From Arion vulgaris (Eukaryota > Mollusca > Gastropoda > Stylommatophora > Arionidae): DNA of 64,000 nucleotides. The notes beneath the pieces were generated by a model, which did no database searches, had not been told where the DNA came from, and saw only the letters and a program-made list of their open reading frames with translations. The stretch covers positions 14,536,927-14,600,926 of the forward strand of contig CM036767.1 in the NCBI GenBank assembly GCA_020796225.1, read 5' to 3'. Positions 29,301 to 39,248 of the stretch are shown piece after piece (position 1 is the first letter of the stretch; every line of letters begins with the position of its first letter). Both the position numbers and the translations under genes were made by a program.

Positions 29301-31728
29301 TGGATAGGATATCAAGAAATAGATTAAAAATTAATTGTAAAGCTAATATTGATCTGATTTGGACACGGTTTCTTTAGCTAATATTTACTTTTGAAGATAC
29401 AATTTTGCTGAAATGGTGAATATTGGATGTAAACTGAAGCTTTCTATAGGGGGCACACATCGCGACAGTCAGCTTTATATTATAAGATGATAATTTACTA
29501 GTTTCACATCATCATCAAGTAGCTTGTCCCTTCCGGAACTTGGCTGCCATGACAGCGGCCCTGAAAAACTCTGTTCTGTGCAAGTTGACAGGAGTCAGAA
29601 GCATTTACTCTCAGATCATCAAGGAGACCTACAACCATATAATAATAATAAAATCGTGGCATATCCTTTACAGGACTTAGCCATCAACCACAGTAAACAA
29701 GTCGATTTTCTAGGCCCTACTTATATGTTCAGTAGTCTGCCAGTAGTCTAAATGGTGGGGTCTTATTTCTACTGTTTGTAATAATCTAGGGACACGAACT
29801 TGCTTCCAAAACTGATTGCCACAGAGTTTGAACCAGTTACGCTTGGGTTGTGATCGAGCTCAATTAAACTACAGATGCCCACTACTTTCTCTCTCTTTTG
29901 CCTTTTCGGGTTGGGGCATAGGCCCTCAACCAACTCATGCAAGTCTTCCTATCTCTAGCTATCTCCTGCAGCTCCTCCAGCTCTTCTTTATATTGTTGAT
30001 CTCCGCCTCCAAATCTCGCTCCATGTATTTCTCGGCCTCCCATTCTTTCGCTGCCCTGCGGTTCCAGGCAAGGACCCTTCTTGTTATATTCCCCTCCGGT
30101 TTCGCAAAGTGTGTCCTATCCAGCGTCTTTTTTAACCTGTTCGTTCACTGGAATCTGTCTTGTTCTCTCCATAAGTTCCTCATTTGTGACCCTATCATAC
30201 CATCTTATTCCTCTATTCTCGCAGACACCAGTTGATGAATGTTTGCAATTTATGCGCTATTGTTTTAGTTGTTCTCATGTTTCTGACCCATACAGTAGAA
30301 CTGCTTTTACATTAGAGTTAAATATCCGAATTTTGTTCTAGATTTGATTTCTTTGGACTTCCAAATGTTTCGCAGTGCAATGAAAGCTCCTCTTGCCTTC
30401 TGTATTCTTATTTTAACATCTCTATCTGATGCCCACTACAACCCCATGCAATAACCATTTACAGCATCGTATGACGCAGCGGTCCTATTTTCTATAAGGA
30501 ATGCTGATATACTACTACTTCTTCTTCGAACGCTTCATATCGACCACTTGTTAACCACTCTGTGTGATTTGTATGTGACCTGAGCCTAAGAGCGATTGTA
30601 TGTTGTGTCAGTTATGCACCTACAAGTAGGCCAGTACATCCGATTCTGAGATGTTTTTATTCTTCTTCTTCGTCTTTGCGTCGTTTTATGACCAATTTTA
30701 ATCACTCTTTGTGATATGTTTGATCTTTGCCAAGAACGGGATACGCTTGCACATTGGTTTGGTAGGCCCTTAAACACAGACGCTCTACACGTTTAGAACA
30801 CATGCATCCGATTTCAGCCAAACCTCCTTAGTCGCCTTACAACATGCATGGCAGGTAACAGTGGTTCTATTCTTTACACTCCAAATTTGGGCCTGTAACC
30901 ACTCGGCGATTTTATTTACTAGGTAGCTTCCTACCTCATCAATCGCCTCTTACGACATGCCTTGAAGGTTGCAGTGGTACTATTCTTTGCTTCTCTTGCA
31001 GGCCCTGGCACCACACGGGCGGCTGAGATAAAAAAAATAGTTATTTTAAATCACATCAGAGAGACAAACCTTCAATGTATCTATTTCCAATATGTTCATT
31101 ATTCTGAGCAACAGCATTTGTAACATCATCTTCTGATGCAAGCTCCACAAATGCTTCTCCACTGGGACGTCCTTCCCTGGAATATGTGAAGTGGACACCA
31201 TTTTCACCTCCAACAATCTTGCACTCTGAAAGTACAGAAATATGATTCCTACAGGATTAAATCAAAGAAAACTGGCTGATGCTACAAATAAGAAAGAGAA
31301 AATTAAGATACTTTGGACATATAAAAAGACATGAAGGTCTGGAGAAGACCATCATGGAAGGAGGCATACCGACAAAGAGAAGAAGAGGAAGACCACTGAG
31401 AAGATGGATTCAGGATGTAACTGATGGTTTGAACATGACGGCTGCAGAGGCGGGACATCTGGTCTATGAGAGAGAGAAATTCCGGAAGACTGTTGAGGTG
31501 GCAAAGTTCTGCTCAGGACAAGCTATTTGATGATGATGACAAGATTAAATAGACAAGAACAACTTTAGTCCCTGCGACATAGAACCAAATAAACTTTTAA
31601 ATTCATTTTGCGAGAGTTGAAGAGAAAAATTAAAAATATATACCTCTCAAAAAATGTACAACTTCCTCAGCCTTGGTTGACCATGGCAAGCCTCGAAGTC
31701 TCACGACACATCCTTGATCATTTGACAT
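14236..31728 (-). CDS. HNRNPH: hnRNP F/H-family protein, copy A (nine exons, frame broken as written)
   Basis: A second complete hnRNP F/H locus, downstream of copy B on the same strand with identical intron positions and phases. Exon lengths are 85, 156, 144, 137, 182, 229, 133, 277 and 92 bases. Exons 1, 2, 3, 5 and 9 keep frame. Exon 4 is two bases short, exon 6 one short, and exon 8 has a net gain of one; exon 7 is three short. Every change can be read as a one-base length change in a short homopolymer run. All splice sites are intact and the protein outside the breaks remains family-like. Allowing for these changes the exon sum would be a multiple of three (480 codons). I favour sequence error over decay, but a recent pseudogene is possible. 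An intact 3' splice site 13 bases before the ATG again implies a 5' UTR intron. No AATAAA was found close after the stop. Confidence 0.82.
14446..14705 (+). mobile_element. S2 SINE in hnRNP A intron 8
   Basis: Full length, in sense opposite to the gene, about 120 bases upstream of exon 9 in the sense of transcription. Confidence 0.8.
14866..15103 (+). mobile_element. S1 SINE in hnRNP A intron 8
   Basis: Nearly full length, with a tail shortened to CGTAAAG. It follows an (AT)n run. An 18-base direct repeat (TGAGTTGATGGACTCAATCA region, 15226-15262) lies beyond it. Confidence 0.75.
15355..15631 (-). CDS. HNRNPH: hnRNP copy A exon 8 (frame breaks in Gly-rich tail)
   Basis: 277 bases. It begins [18 protein letters not shown], then a Gly-rich tail that meets a TAA as written. 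The Gly/Tyr/Asn-rich reading moves between frames at GGAAATATGG (one T short) and at two TTTTGGG runs (one T long each). Without these it would run through to GFGNQ, as in copy B. Donor CAAG|GTAGTA. Confidence 0.85.
15763..16013 (+). mobile_element. S1 SINE in hnRNP A intron 7
   Basis: AACAGTTGAAT occurs on both sides (15752-15762 and 16014-16024), an 11-base target-site duplication. Confidence 0.85.
16014..16919. other. hnRNP A intron 7, weak LINE remnants
   Basis: 16060-16290 may be an antisense LINE piece (a W-x-G-V-x-x-V-W-x-N-M-G pattern). The rest shows no supported feature. Confidence 0.4.
16920..17430 (+). mobile_element. LINE fragment: RNase H end and Cys/His C-terminus
   Basis: Across frames one reads a [17 protein letters not shown] RNase H end, then [12 protein letters not shown] and [20 protein letters not shown] with LWELEELQ. 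This is the usual 3' end of an RNase H-bearing LINE. Confidence 0.75.
17431..18368. other. hnRNP A intron 7, unresolved; antisense LINE and S5 bits
   Basis: 17740-18000 holds antisense LINE sequence (minus-strand [13 protein letters not shown]). 18085-18210 is an antisense S5 fragment. A 172-codon plus-strand ORF crosses 17327-17845 but is LINE sequence at both ends. Confidence 0.5.
18369..18501 (-). CDS. HNRNPH: hnRNP copy A exon 7
   Basis: 133 bases, in frame but three short of copy B. From [20 protein letters not shown] onward it matches copy B almost exactly. The first codons read FFAHSTVRC, against [10 protein letters not shown] in copy B. This odd segment is best explained by three separate one-base deletions that cancel. 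Donor ATGC|GTAGGC. Confidence 0.9.
18790..19036 (-). mobile_element. S2 SINE in hnRNP A intron 6
   Basis: Full length, same sense as the host gene. Confidence 0.8.
19280..19980 (-). mobile_element. LINE RT 3'-end fragment
   Basis: Minus strand encodes [40 protein letters not shown] and [15 protein letters not shown]. Same lineage as 842-1380 but more diverged. Confidence 0.78.
20235..20463 (-). CDS. HNRNPH: hnRNP copy A exon 6 (1-base frame break)
   Basis: 229 bases. The first part reads [18 protein letters not shown] and the second [20 protein letters not shown] through [19 protein letters not shown], but in another frame. The shift falls at GATCGCGTGG, where one missing G would restore a D-R-G-G reading. 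Acceptor GGCAG, donor GAT|GTAAGT. Confidence 0.87.
20661..20866 (-). mobile_element. S2 SINE in hnRNP A intron 5
   Basis: Truncated within the core at GTAGGTCGCAAGTG. Confidence 0.75.
21080..21408 (-). mobile_element. LINE C-terminal fragment
   Basis: Reverse complement relative of 12905-13330, including the VRMSDLP-like and GVADNLRQ segments. Confidence 0.6.
21411..21647 (-). mobile_element. S1 SINE in hnRNP A intron 5
   Basis: Full length, abutting the LINE fragment above. Confidence 0.78.
22148..22307 (-). mobile_element. S4 tRNA-derived SINE
   Basis: Minus-strand head CCCAGCGTGTTCATAGCAC, then GCGGTTCAATTCCGCGGG containing the B box. It lies 167 bases from exon 5. Confidence 0.78.
22474..22655 (-). 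CDS. HNRNPH: hnRNP copy A exon 5
   Basis: 182 bases in frame (191 in copy B; a nine-base difference in the Gly-rich linker). It encodes [18 protein letters not shown], then [16 protein letters not shown]. Acceptor TTCTCAG, donor AAAG|GTATGA. Confidence 0.91.
22656..23601. other. hnRNP A intron 4, AT-rich unique sequence
   Basis: No repeat family, exon or structured element was found. Confidence 0.5.
23602..23861. mobile_element. MITE with 14-bp terminal inverted repeats
   Basis: TACAGGGTGTTCAA at 23602-23615 and its exact reverse complement at 23848-23861 bound 260 bases with no coding capacity. The outer TA on each side may be the target-site duplication. Confidence 0.8.
23969..24210 (+). 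mobile_element. S2 SINE in hnRNP A intron 4
   Basis: Full length, ending GTGTTCAAAGAAGAA. Confidence 0.78.
24211..24938. other. hnRNP A intron 4, LINE tail piece and unassigned DNA
   Basis: 24360-24440 reads [17 protein letters not shown] on the plus strand, a LINE C-terminal scrap. The rest is unassigned. Confidence 0.45.
24951..25183 (+). mobile_element. S1 SINE in hnRNP A intron 4
   Basis: AATAGAACATAG before and AATAGAACTTAG after form a 12-base target-site duplication with one difference. The A-box-like 5' end is shortened. Confidence 0.82.
25184..26027. other. hnRNP A intron 4, AT-rich, nothing identified
   Basis: No ORF, repeat family or motif could be supported. Confidence 0.5.
26028..26164 (-). 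CDS. HNRNPH: hnRNP copy A exon 4 (two 1-base deletions)
   Basis: 137 bases against 139 in copy B. The bases are otherwise colinear. GGGG has become GGG at two places flanking CGGAGCACT, so [16 protein letters not shown] stays in frame and the STGEAFVQF part does not. Downstream bases again match copy B codon by codon after the second change. Splice sites TTGTAG and CACAG|GTGGGG are preserved. Confidence 0.85.
26717..27195 (-). mobile_element. S2 SINE split by S1 (duplicate of 424-1466)
   Basis: S2 pieces 26717-26869 and 27102-27195 flank the S1 at 26870-27101. The LINE found in the left copy is absent. Confidence 0.78.
26870..27101 (+). mobile_element. S1 SINE (duplicate of 571-817)
   Basis: TTTACTAGG flanks it as in the left copy, so the insertion predates the duplication. 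Confidence 0.8.
27501..27644 (-). CDS. HNRNPH: hnRNP copy A exon 3
   Basis: 144 bases in frame. It encodes [17 protein letters not shown] and [20 protein letters not shown]. Acceptor TCAACAG, donor ACAG|GTAATA. It lies inside the segment that is repeated at 1-3075. Confidence 0.92.
27803..28037 (-). mobile_element. S2 SINE (duplicate of 2080-2323)
   Basis: Sits inside an S6 element at the same site as the left copy. Confidence 0.78.
28357..29035 (-). mobile_element. LINE C-terminal fragment split by S1
   Basis: Pieces 28357-28555 and 28797-29035. The outer piece encodes [19 protein letters not shown]; the inner carries the [12 protein letters not shown] segment. Confidence 0.65.
28556..28794 (-). 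mobile_element. S1 SINE with 11-bp target-site duplication
   Basis: CTCCGCCTGCT precedes it (28545-28555) and follows it (28797-28807). It interrupts an antisense LINE fragment. Confidence 0.87.
29036..29870. other. hnRNP A intron 2, 40-bp tandem duplication
   Basis: GCTCAAACCAAAGCAAA units start at 29113 and 29153, each ending in CGCAATTTTATAGCGT. The rest is unassigned. Confidence 0.6.
29871..30425 (-). mobile_element. LINE RT 3'-end fragment
   Basis: Reverse complement relative of 842-1380 and 31870-32680, with matching GA-rich tail. Confidence 0.8.
30522..31022 (-). mobile_element. S2 SINE split by S1
   Basis: Pieces 30522-30660 and 30909-31022. The join point TTTTATT is repeated around the inserted S1. 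Confidence 0.78.
30661..30908 (-). mobile_element. S1 SINE nested in S2
   Basis: Full length, with a TTCTTCTTCTTCG tail on the plus strand. Confidence 0.82.
31070..31225 (-). CDS. HNRNPH: hnRNP copy A exon 2
   Basis: 156 bases, phases as in copy B. It encodes [20 protein letters not shown] and the usual [13 protein letters not shown]. The donor is GAAG|GTTTGT. A LINE fragment sits in the 418-base intron upstream of it. Confidence 0.92.
31260..31535 (+). mobile_element. LINE 3'-end fragment in hnRNP A intron 1
   Basis: One 83-codon frame: [40 protein letters not shown], ending FCSGQAI. Close relatives are at 36990-37890 and 54127-54360. Confidence 0.8.
31644..31728 (-). CDS. HNRNPH: hnRNP copy A coding exon 1
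   Basis: 85 bases. It encodes [19 protein letters not shown] and continues to HFLR. The donor is GAGAG|GTATAT. A TTTTTCAG acceptor at 31742-31743 leaves a 13-base leader before the ATG (exon edge 31741). Confidence 0.92.
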
Positions 31729-31859
31729 CTTTATTAATGTTCTGAAAAATATATAAATCTCTGTTAAATTTACATTGCTAGCCAATTTTGAAGAAAAATT
31801 ATAAAAAAACAATTATATATGGCATGAGTTTATTTTCTTAACAAAACCTTTTGCAATGT

Positions 31860-32680
31860 GTTAGCAACCACCTACTTCGCTGATGATATAGCCCTTCTGT
31901 CACATACACGAAATCAGATGCAGGATAAGCTAAACACATTGAATCAAAGGTCCCAGCAACTAGGCTGAACATTCATAAGGGAAAGACAAAGATATTGAGA
32001 ATTAACCAAGAAAACGACAACTCGATCTCCCTGTGGGAAATCCCACTTCAAGAGGTAGAATCATACACATATTTGGGCAGCAACGAGACAAAGAGGGTGG
32101 AACAGATAGAGATGTTAAAATAAGAATACAGAAGGCAAGAGAAGCTTTCATTGCACTGTGAAACATTTGGAAGTCCAAAGAAATCAAATCTAGAACAAAA
32201 TTCGGATATTTAACTCTAATGTAAAAGCAGTTCTACTGTATGGGTCAGAAACATGAGAACAACTAAAACAATAGCGCATAAATTGCAAACATTCATCAAC
32301 TGGTGTCTGCGCAGAATAGAGGGAATAAGATGGTATGATAGGGTCAAAATGAGGAACTTATGGAGAGAACAAGACAGATTCCAGTGAACGAACAGGTTAA
32401 AAAGACGCTGGCGCTGGATAGGACACACTTTGCGAAAACCGGAGGGAATATACAAGAAGGTCCTTGCCTGGAACTCGCAGGGGCAGCGAAAGAAGGAGGC
32501 CGAGAAATACATGGAGACGAGATTTGAGGCGGAGATCAACAATATAAAGAAGAGCTGGAGGGAGCTGCAGGAGATAGCTAGAGATAGGAAGACTTGGCAT
32601 GAGTTGGTTGAGGGCCTATGCCCCAACCCGGAAAAGGCAGAAGAGAGAGAGAGACAACCACCTGGAAATGCCATCTGTTA
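31860..32680 (+). mobile_element. LINE RT 3'-end fragment between the hnRNP genes
   Basis: Starts with an ATTYFADDIALLS-like RT active-site block (31864-31900), then PEGIYKKVLAWNSQGQRKKE and [20 protein letters not shown]. The longest copy of this lineage in the window. Confidence 0.82.
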
Positions 32681-32689
32681 CATCTTTGA

Positions 32690-34774
32690 CTCCATAATAT
32701 AAGAGGACAATAAAGTATCCCTTTCATGCAATTAAGTTAATGAAACATTACTTAAGTTGCTTTCTTTTTTTACACTGGATGCAATTATCACTCTGTCATC
32801 AGCACAGTTGAATATAGACTTTTAATAGAAGTGATATTTTATAGAGCAATCGATTGGGATCCAGGTATCATCAAGCACTTACATTACTGATTCTGGCTTT
32901 ATCACTTCAAACATTACTCACTTCAAATATTTCTGAACCAAGAACTTTTATTTTGGCATGGGTTACAAACAGAGCAGTACTACTGAAGTCTCCCTAGTCC
33001 TCATAATTTATTGTGAAGGGTTTACTTTCATAGGTCACGCTTTCAATCTTTGGCATCAAGCAAGACATGTTCTCAGTTTGCCTGTGTGACCTCAGTAATA
33101 GAAGCAGTCCACAGAACCATTTTGCGAGCTAAGCTACAAGACCCATTTGCGCAGCTTTGCTACAAGACTAGTGTGTCCCATCCTAAAAATCTTTGTTCAT
33201 TTCTGCTGAATCTGTATATTATATCTTGTACTCATTTACTTCTCTCCACTCTGTTTTTATGAATTATTTCAGGTGTGTCTTTACTACTTTTTAACTTTAG
33301 CAGAGTGCCCCACTGAAGTCCTTGTCTGTCCATCTGTCTTCTTGTTTCTATGAATACTGGGAGTCGCATAGTTCTGTTTTTTTTGGACAATAATCCAACA
33401 TTGAATTTCTTTTGGGGATTAGCCTGTCTTGACTGAATAACGGAATAACTTAAAGAACATACTACAAGTCACTTATAACAACAATTCTAGGCATGGCCCT
33501 CTTTACTGTTTAGACTGACAAATTTCTTCAAGACTGATCAATTCACAAGTGTATTTGCACAGAACAACATTAGGGATACGGTTAGAGTACCAAATGGGAA
33601 ATTATGTCACAACCATGATGCACAAATCAGGTTGCAACAAGAAACTGTACAACATCAATCTATGTAAACTTGATGTATTCTGACAGATGCAAGATTAGTA
33701 ACCACTGTGGTAATTCTAAATTTTGTTTTGTTTGCAGATTTTTTACTGCATGGAGACAGTTTACTCTTTTCCATCGATTTATTTTTTATGAGAATTTTGT
33801 CGTATATTAAGGATATATGTTTATTAGGCTTAGTGCTTTGATAAACTGGGAATATTTTTGTCCCTTCTGTATTCCATTAATTGTAGGTAGGTATCATAGC
33901 TTCTATTGTTGTCACTGGGTTGACGGAGTCCCCGTCATCACTCTTAAGTTTTGTTTCTGCCACCACAGAATATTTTAGAGGTTGCTAACAGCGTTGAACC
34001 TCATGCGCCTATACCATATTTCAAAACAGAGTGGACATAATCAATCTTTTCCAATTCAGCTAATTTCTTCATCAACATTGTTCTGAAAACTTGACTGAAC
34101 TTTTTCTACATAGGGTATACAAGTTATTGTAGTTGCATTTTAAAAAAAAATCCAAGACTATGATCTTTTAGTGACAATGTGAATATAGAGCATGTTTTTG
34201 GTATTTTCAGACAATTTGTTCATTATTCTAGACCATTTAATGTCTGTAATCTAATTTTGACAGTTACAAGTGATTTTTCCGAGCAGATGAGGGCTATGTT
34301 AGCAGAATATAGAGATGCTCTGACATTAGATGATATGACTGGTTTGAAGTCACTCTTCTCTAGCCTGTGACATCACTTGCGATTAGGACAGCAACAAATG
34401 CACACTATTCTTAATTTTGGCCTTCCTCTACTGTGTTCAAGCTATGAGTCTCTTCATTCAGCTCTTGTTCTTCTGTTCTCCAGGCCGTTTTGGATCTTCC
34501 ACATTTTCGTTTACCCCCTGGTGTTCCTCTCAGTGCAATTTTCATAATAGAGTTAAGCTCCATGCGTATCTGGTATCACGTCTGATTGATCTCTAGCGCC
34601 TCACTCCTATTCTTTTGTTGAAACTGTGCAAGCAGTTCTTAGTCAGAGATTGTATTTGGTTAGAACACGCATAAGATATTTCGCAGACAAAGTTTGAGGT
34701 CATAATATAAAAAAAGGTGAGAGATCTCACCTCCATGGACCGCATGTGACATTGTGAGTGCAGATTTGATTGAA
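32690..34774. other. intergenic, possible LINE remnants
   Basis: 34440-34570 in antisense resembles a LINE 3' end (ALRGTPGGKRKCGRSKTAWR). No host exon or named element is seen in the rest. Confidence 0.4.
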
Positions 34775-34926
34775 AGATCGCCTGTGTGGTGCCGGGGCCC
34801 GCAAGGGAAGCAAAGAATAGTACCACTGCAACCTACAATGCATGTCGTAAGAGGTGATCGATGTAGGCCCTAGGGATGCTACCCTAGTAAATAAAAAGCA
34901 GCGCAGAAATTTAATGGGCTGGCCTA
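34775..34926 (+). mobile_element. S2 SINE, 3'-truncated
   Basis: It stops in ATGGGCTGGCCTAC, before the TTGTAGGCGCAT segment. Confidence 0.7.
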
Positions 34927-35550
34927 CACAAACTGTCATCGTCAAAAGGTTTTTCCATGTCGACCTGACTGCAACGCCAACTGTGTGTGTAATCTCTAAC
35001 TCTAAAGCTGTTCTTTTTGCTTGTTGAAAGCCCTCTTCTTTCATCTCACCATCTGTGACTGATTGATCTAAGTCAAGTAAGTCTTCAGTTGCTCTACTTT
35101 TCCTAAGTTTCCTTGTTCACCCATTATAAATGATATTCCCTCTAGATAGTAGAAACATTACAAGATAAGCCTGCTATTTATGAGACGATCCATCAGTTTG
35201 CAGATGAAATACACTACGATTACTCACACACTACTCACTCACTGCAGTGAGTCGACAAGTTGATTGAGTTACATGGCCATCATGGCTTTACTATACTAAT
35301 TTATTTTGTGATTGTTGTATTTTCATGTCTGAAGATGGGAATTAGACTTTTGGAGCGCGGTGGGAGCACTGTACCTCCACAACAAATCCACTAAAAACTA
35401 CTATTATTACTCACAGTTTGAAAAGTTTCTTCAACACCTTCTACTTCTGTCAACAACACCGACGGTGTACAAAATGGCTGCCAGACTGCCAACCCAGAAT
35501 TCCGTTCGGATATGACACGATTGGTCAATTTTTAACCTTTGTGACAAATA

Positions 35551-35770
35551 GGGGTGTAAAGAATAGAACCACTGTTACCTGCCACGCATGTCGTAAGAGG
35601 CGTCTAAGGAGGTTTGGCTGAAATTGGATACAGTGCCCTAAACGTGTAGAAGTCTATGTGTTTAGGAGCCTACCAAAACAATGTGCAACGTATACACGTT
35701 CCTGGCAAAGATCAAACATATCACAAAGAGTGATTAAAATTGGTCGTAAAGAACGAACGCAAAGAAAAAG
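35551..35770 (+). mobile_element. S1 SINE, 5'-truncated
   Basis: Begins at GGGGTGTAAAGAATAG, so the tRNA-like head is missing. Confidence 0.75.
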
Positions 35771-35779
35771 AATCATTTG

Positions 35780-36205
35780 AAGCATATTCATCGAGTCTGA
35801 TATGAAATCGTATGGGTTACCTGTCGCTCATTCACCAACAGAGCCCTGGAGGCAGTGGTGATCTCCACAGTCATGCTTGATTTCGTTGTCTCGAAAGCGC
35901 TCAGCCCTCTTGAAGTGTGCTACCGTTTCGTTGTGCTGAATAAGCACTCGATGATCTGGTTCCGCGTCGGGCAGAGCCATCGGTGTCGATAATGATATCA
36001 CCTGGATGGGAGTGCTGATCCACAAGTGCAAGAATCTCCACATTGACGACACTCATGGCCATCGTTGGCAAGCCAAGGACATAGCGCATTACCGCACATG
36101 AAGTGTCACGTGTGCAACCGAGTATAAGCCTCATCGTTTCATATTGGATCCTGTCTAATTTATCCACCATAGTCCACCACGCTCGGATATCATACAAATC
36201 ACAGA
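35780..36205 (-). mobile_element. RNase H-bearing LINE fragment
   Basis: Minus strand: LDRIQYETMRLILGCTRDTS then IIIDTDGSARRG, the start of RNase H. Confidence 0.78.
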
Positions 36206-36209
36206 GTGG

Positions 36210-36578
36210 TTGGGGGACTGTTGTGAAGGGTCAACCTAGAGTAGTTGATAGTAGCTCGGCCTGCTAGCTGTGAGACGCCTCATAGCTCGGGTTCGAACCT
36301 ACTGTCCGGCATTTGTTCGAGTCCCTGGTCTTACTCAGGACGATAACGTGAGTACCTCTGAAGTCGGAGAAAATCTGCCTGTATGGCGAGGGAATACTAA
36401 TTACGAGTACATTGAGCACACGGCTGCCAGTGTAAAGTAATTTACAATGTGCACGCTGCTACCATTGTAAGAAATTGGAAAACGGATTTTCACGCAAAAA
36501 TCAGTTTCAGAGATGAAACTTCGTCTGAGTTGAAAGCGGACGAAAGAAAAAAAAAAAAAGAAAAAAACAAAAAAAACC
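36210..36578 (+). mobile_element. S3 tRNA-derived SINE
   Basis: A-box-like TAGTAGCTCGGCCTGCTAG near 36250-36268, B box GGTTCGAACC at 36290-36299, and an A-rich tail. One of four full copies. Confidence 0.88.
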
Positions 36579-37097
36579 GTGGTTAAACAAATGGTAAGTA
36601 TGGAGCGTTCGAAGAAGTTTGTGTACTTTGTAAAACTATATTACTTTGTTTTCACGTGTTTCACCTTTGCTACATATATTTACTGCAGTCTTCCCGGACA
36701 AGTGGTCGATATGGAGCGTTCGAAGAAAGGTGTCAGTCGACACTTTTGTTTCATTTCCACCTTCTCTCACCAAATTTAATATTGTCTGCCCCTTCCGTCT
36801 GCTGTCCATTGAAGAGCTGTCTTTGCCACCGTATTTGGTGGCATTCTACATACATGTCAAAGCCATCTCTATCTTCATTCTCTGATCGTGGTTGCTAGTG
36901 ATGAGCCATTAGTTTTCTTTCGCAGTTGCTCATTTACAATCTGTTCATGTCTTGTGTTTATGTATTATATGTGTTAAACTACTGTGAACATCAGAACGAA
37001 GGGTTAGAGAAGACCATTATGGAAGGAGACATACCGGCAAAGAGAAGAAGAGTAAGACCACGAAGAAGATGGATCCAGGATGTAACTGATGGTTTCC

Positions 37098-37783
37098 TTC
37101 CTTCCATTCGTTTGCTTGAAATTTGTCTATATATTCAATGTTGTCTCTTGTATGAACTTCACTGTCTTTGTAGCTCACACAGAGGTCCGTGTAGTTTTCT
37201 AGCGAGTGTTGTTTCGTTAGGCCAGTGAGTTTGCCTCAGTGTATCATATTCGGGCAGTCTTGAAGTATGTGCTTTGAAGTATGTGCTCTGCAGTCTGGTG
37301 TGCCTGTCCACATGGCTGAATTGCCAATCTTGAATTTTGTATACACGTGGCTGCGGAGTCGATTGTGTCCTGTTCTAAGACACAGAATGACAACTTGTTC
37401 CAATCTGCTCATATTATCTTCTTCTTTGCGTTCGTTCTTTACGACCAATTTTAATCACTCTTTGTGATGTTTGATCTTTGCCAAGAACGTGTACACGTTG
37501 CACATTGGTTTGTTAGGCCCTAAACGCATAGACTTCTACACGTTTAGGACACATGCATCTAATTTCAGCCAATGCTCATATTATAATAATCGTCTTGTGT
37601 TGGTATTTGTGGCTTTCTCATTGATTTAATCACCTTTTTCTTTTGGTGGTAGGTAACTGGCACATCCGGTTGCTCTCCTGCGGGCTGCAGCACCTTCTTT
37701 GGCCAATCGGTCTGCTGTTTCATTTCTTGGTATTCCACAGTGAGAAGACGACCCTGCACTGCTTGGACAGTTTAGACAGTAGG
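37098..37783 (-). mobile_element. antisense LINE C-terminus nested in LINE
   Basis: Reads [20 protein letters not shown] and SKHILQDCPNM on the minus strand. It is itself interrupted by an S1. Confidence 0.75.
37418..37572 (-). mobile_element. S1 SINE, 5'-truncated, with 12-bp TSD
   Basis: TGCTCATATTAT flanks it at 37406-37417 and 37573-37584. It is the third nesting level at this locus. Confidence 0.85.
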
Positions 37784-38092
37784 GTCACTGATGGTTTGAA
37801 CATGACGGCTGCATATCTGGCATATGAGAGGGAGACGTTCAGGAGGACTATTGGGGTGGTGAAGTTCTGCTCAGGACAAGCTATTTGATGATGAACATCA
37901 ATGGATTATTTCTTTACTTCACTGAAAATTTTTCTTTTTCCACTATGAATTCAGGTGAAATCGTGGCGTCTCTTGACTGATTTTTGTGTGAAAGCATACT
38001 TTACTTATCACCAGTGTCCCTTGCCATTCAGGTAAGCCTTACTTCAACTTCAGAGGTGCCGAAAAAATGTTGATGTTTTTAAACAGACAGAA

Positions 38093-38272
38093 TGCCTGCC
38101 TGCCCAGTGTGTTCGTATCGCGTTGGACTGCGGGTGACTAGCCCTCTGTGGGTTCAATTCCGCAGGCTGGCAGAAAAGCCACAGGTTCACCAGATTCACG
38201 GTGTTCGTGGCACTGAGCCGAAGAGCTGAAAGCTCAAGTGCTTCTGGTTTGGGAAAAAAACCACAAAAACAG
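38093..38272 (+). mobile_element. S4 tRNA-derived SINE
   Basis: Head CCCAGTGTGTTCGTATCGCG and B box GGTTCAATTCC (38151-38161), then the AGAGCTGAAAGCTCAAGTGC body and an A-rich tail. Confidence 0.85.
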
Positions 38273-38762
38273 ACAGAATTCACAAAAATGCAACATATAA
38301 TGAAAATGCATTCACAAAATCAACAAATTTCAACAATTTATTTGTCAAATAATGGTACCAAAAAAAAGTCACTTGGTCAAATATTTATAAAATGAAGGAA
38401 AGATAATATTTGCTATTTACAAATCAGGATAACAATGACATGATAATATGGATCACAATTCCAGAACAATATATTTAAAAAATGCAGCAAGCCCCTATTT
38501 ATTATGAGAAAGAAAAAATAACTACAAATTCATCACCATCATCAGGTAACTTTTTCCCTTTCCCGGGAACTTAGTTCCCATGACAGCAGTCCTATGAAAA
38601 CATGTTCCATTATCTTAGAAACAACATGATTTACTAAAATAAAAACAATAGATACCTCTTCCCCAAATATAAGGTTCAGTACTGTGAAGTTTCCAATATT
38701 TACCATCCCTATGGCATTATATGATATGGGATACTTATTATTAACATCAAATCTTGACTTCG

Positions 38763-39248
38763 TACACGCCCGTGTGGTACCGAGAGCCTGCAAGGAAGCA
38801 AAGAATAGTACCACTGCGACATACAAGGCATGTGAAGAAGCTACTTCTCTTCTTTGCGTTTTGTTCTTTACGACCAATTTTAATCACTGTGATATGTTTG
38901 ATCTTTGCCAAGAACGTGTATACGTTGCACACTGGTTTGGTAGGCCCCTAAACGCATAGACTTCTATACGCTTAGGACACATGCATCCGATTTCAGCCAA
39001 ACCTACTTAGTCGCCTTTTATGACATGCATGACAGGTAACAGTGGTTCTATTTTTACACCCCAAATTTGGGCCCCAGTAATTACTCGGGCGAGAAAGAAG
39101 CGACTGATGTAGGACATAGGAAGCTACCTAGTAAAAAAAAGCATCGTAGAAATCGGATGTGCTGACCTTCTTGTAGGTGCATAACTGGCCCAGAGTACTA
39201 TCACACAGAATGGTTAACAAGTGGTCGATATGGAGTGTTCAAAGAACT
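38763..39248 (+). mobile_element. S2 SINE split by S1
   Basis: Pieces 38763-38846 and 39093-39248 around the S1 at 38847-39092. A GAAGAAG-like motif is at both edges. Confidence 0.75.
38847..39092 (-). mobile_element. S1 SINE nested in S2
   Basis: Full length. Confidence 0.78.

Larger units (their letters stand above)
36990..37890 (+). mobile_element. LINE 3' end split by an antisense LINE
   Basis: Outer pieces 36990-37095 and about 37784-37890 join into GLEKTIMEG through FCSGQAI. GTAACTGATGGTT and GTCACTGATGGTT flank the insertion. Confidence 0.75.

Noticed and set aside
36285..36299. True tRNA genes at GGTTCGAACC motifs
   Set aside because: The heads lack cloverleaf pairing as far as I can fold by eye and are fused to repeated SINE bodies.
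36545..36577. Simple A-rich tract as a regulatory element
   Set aside because: It is the 3' tail of the S3 SINE, matched in the three other S3 copies.
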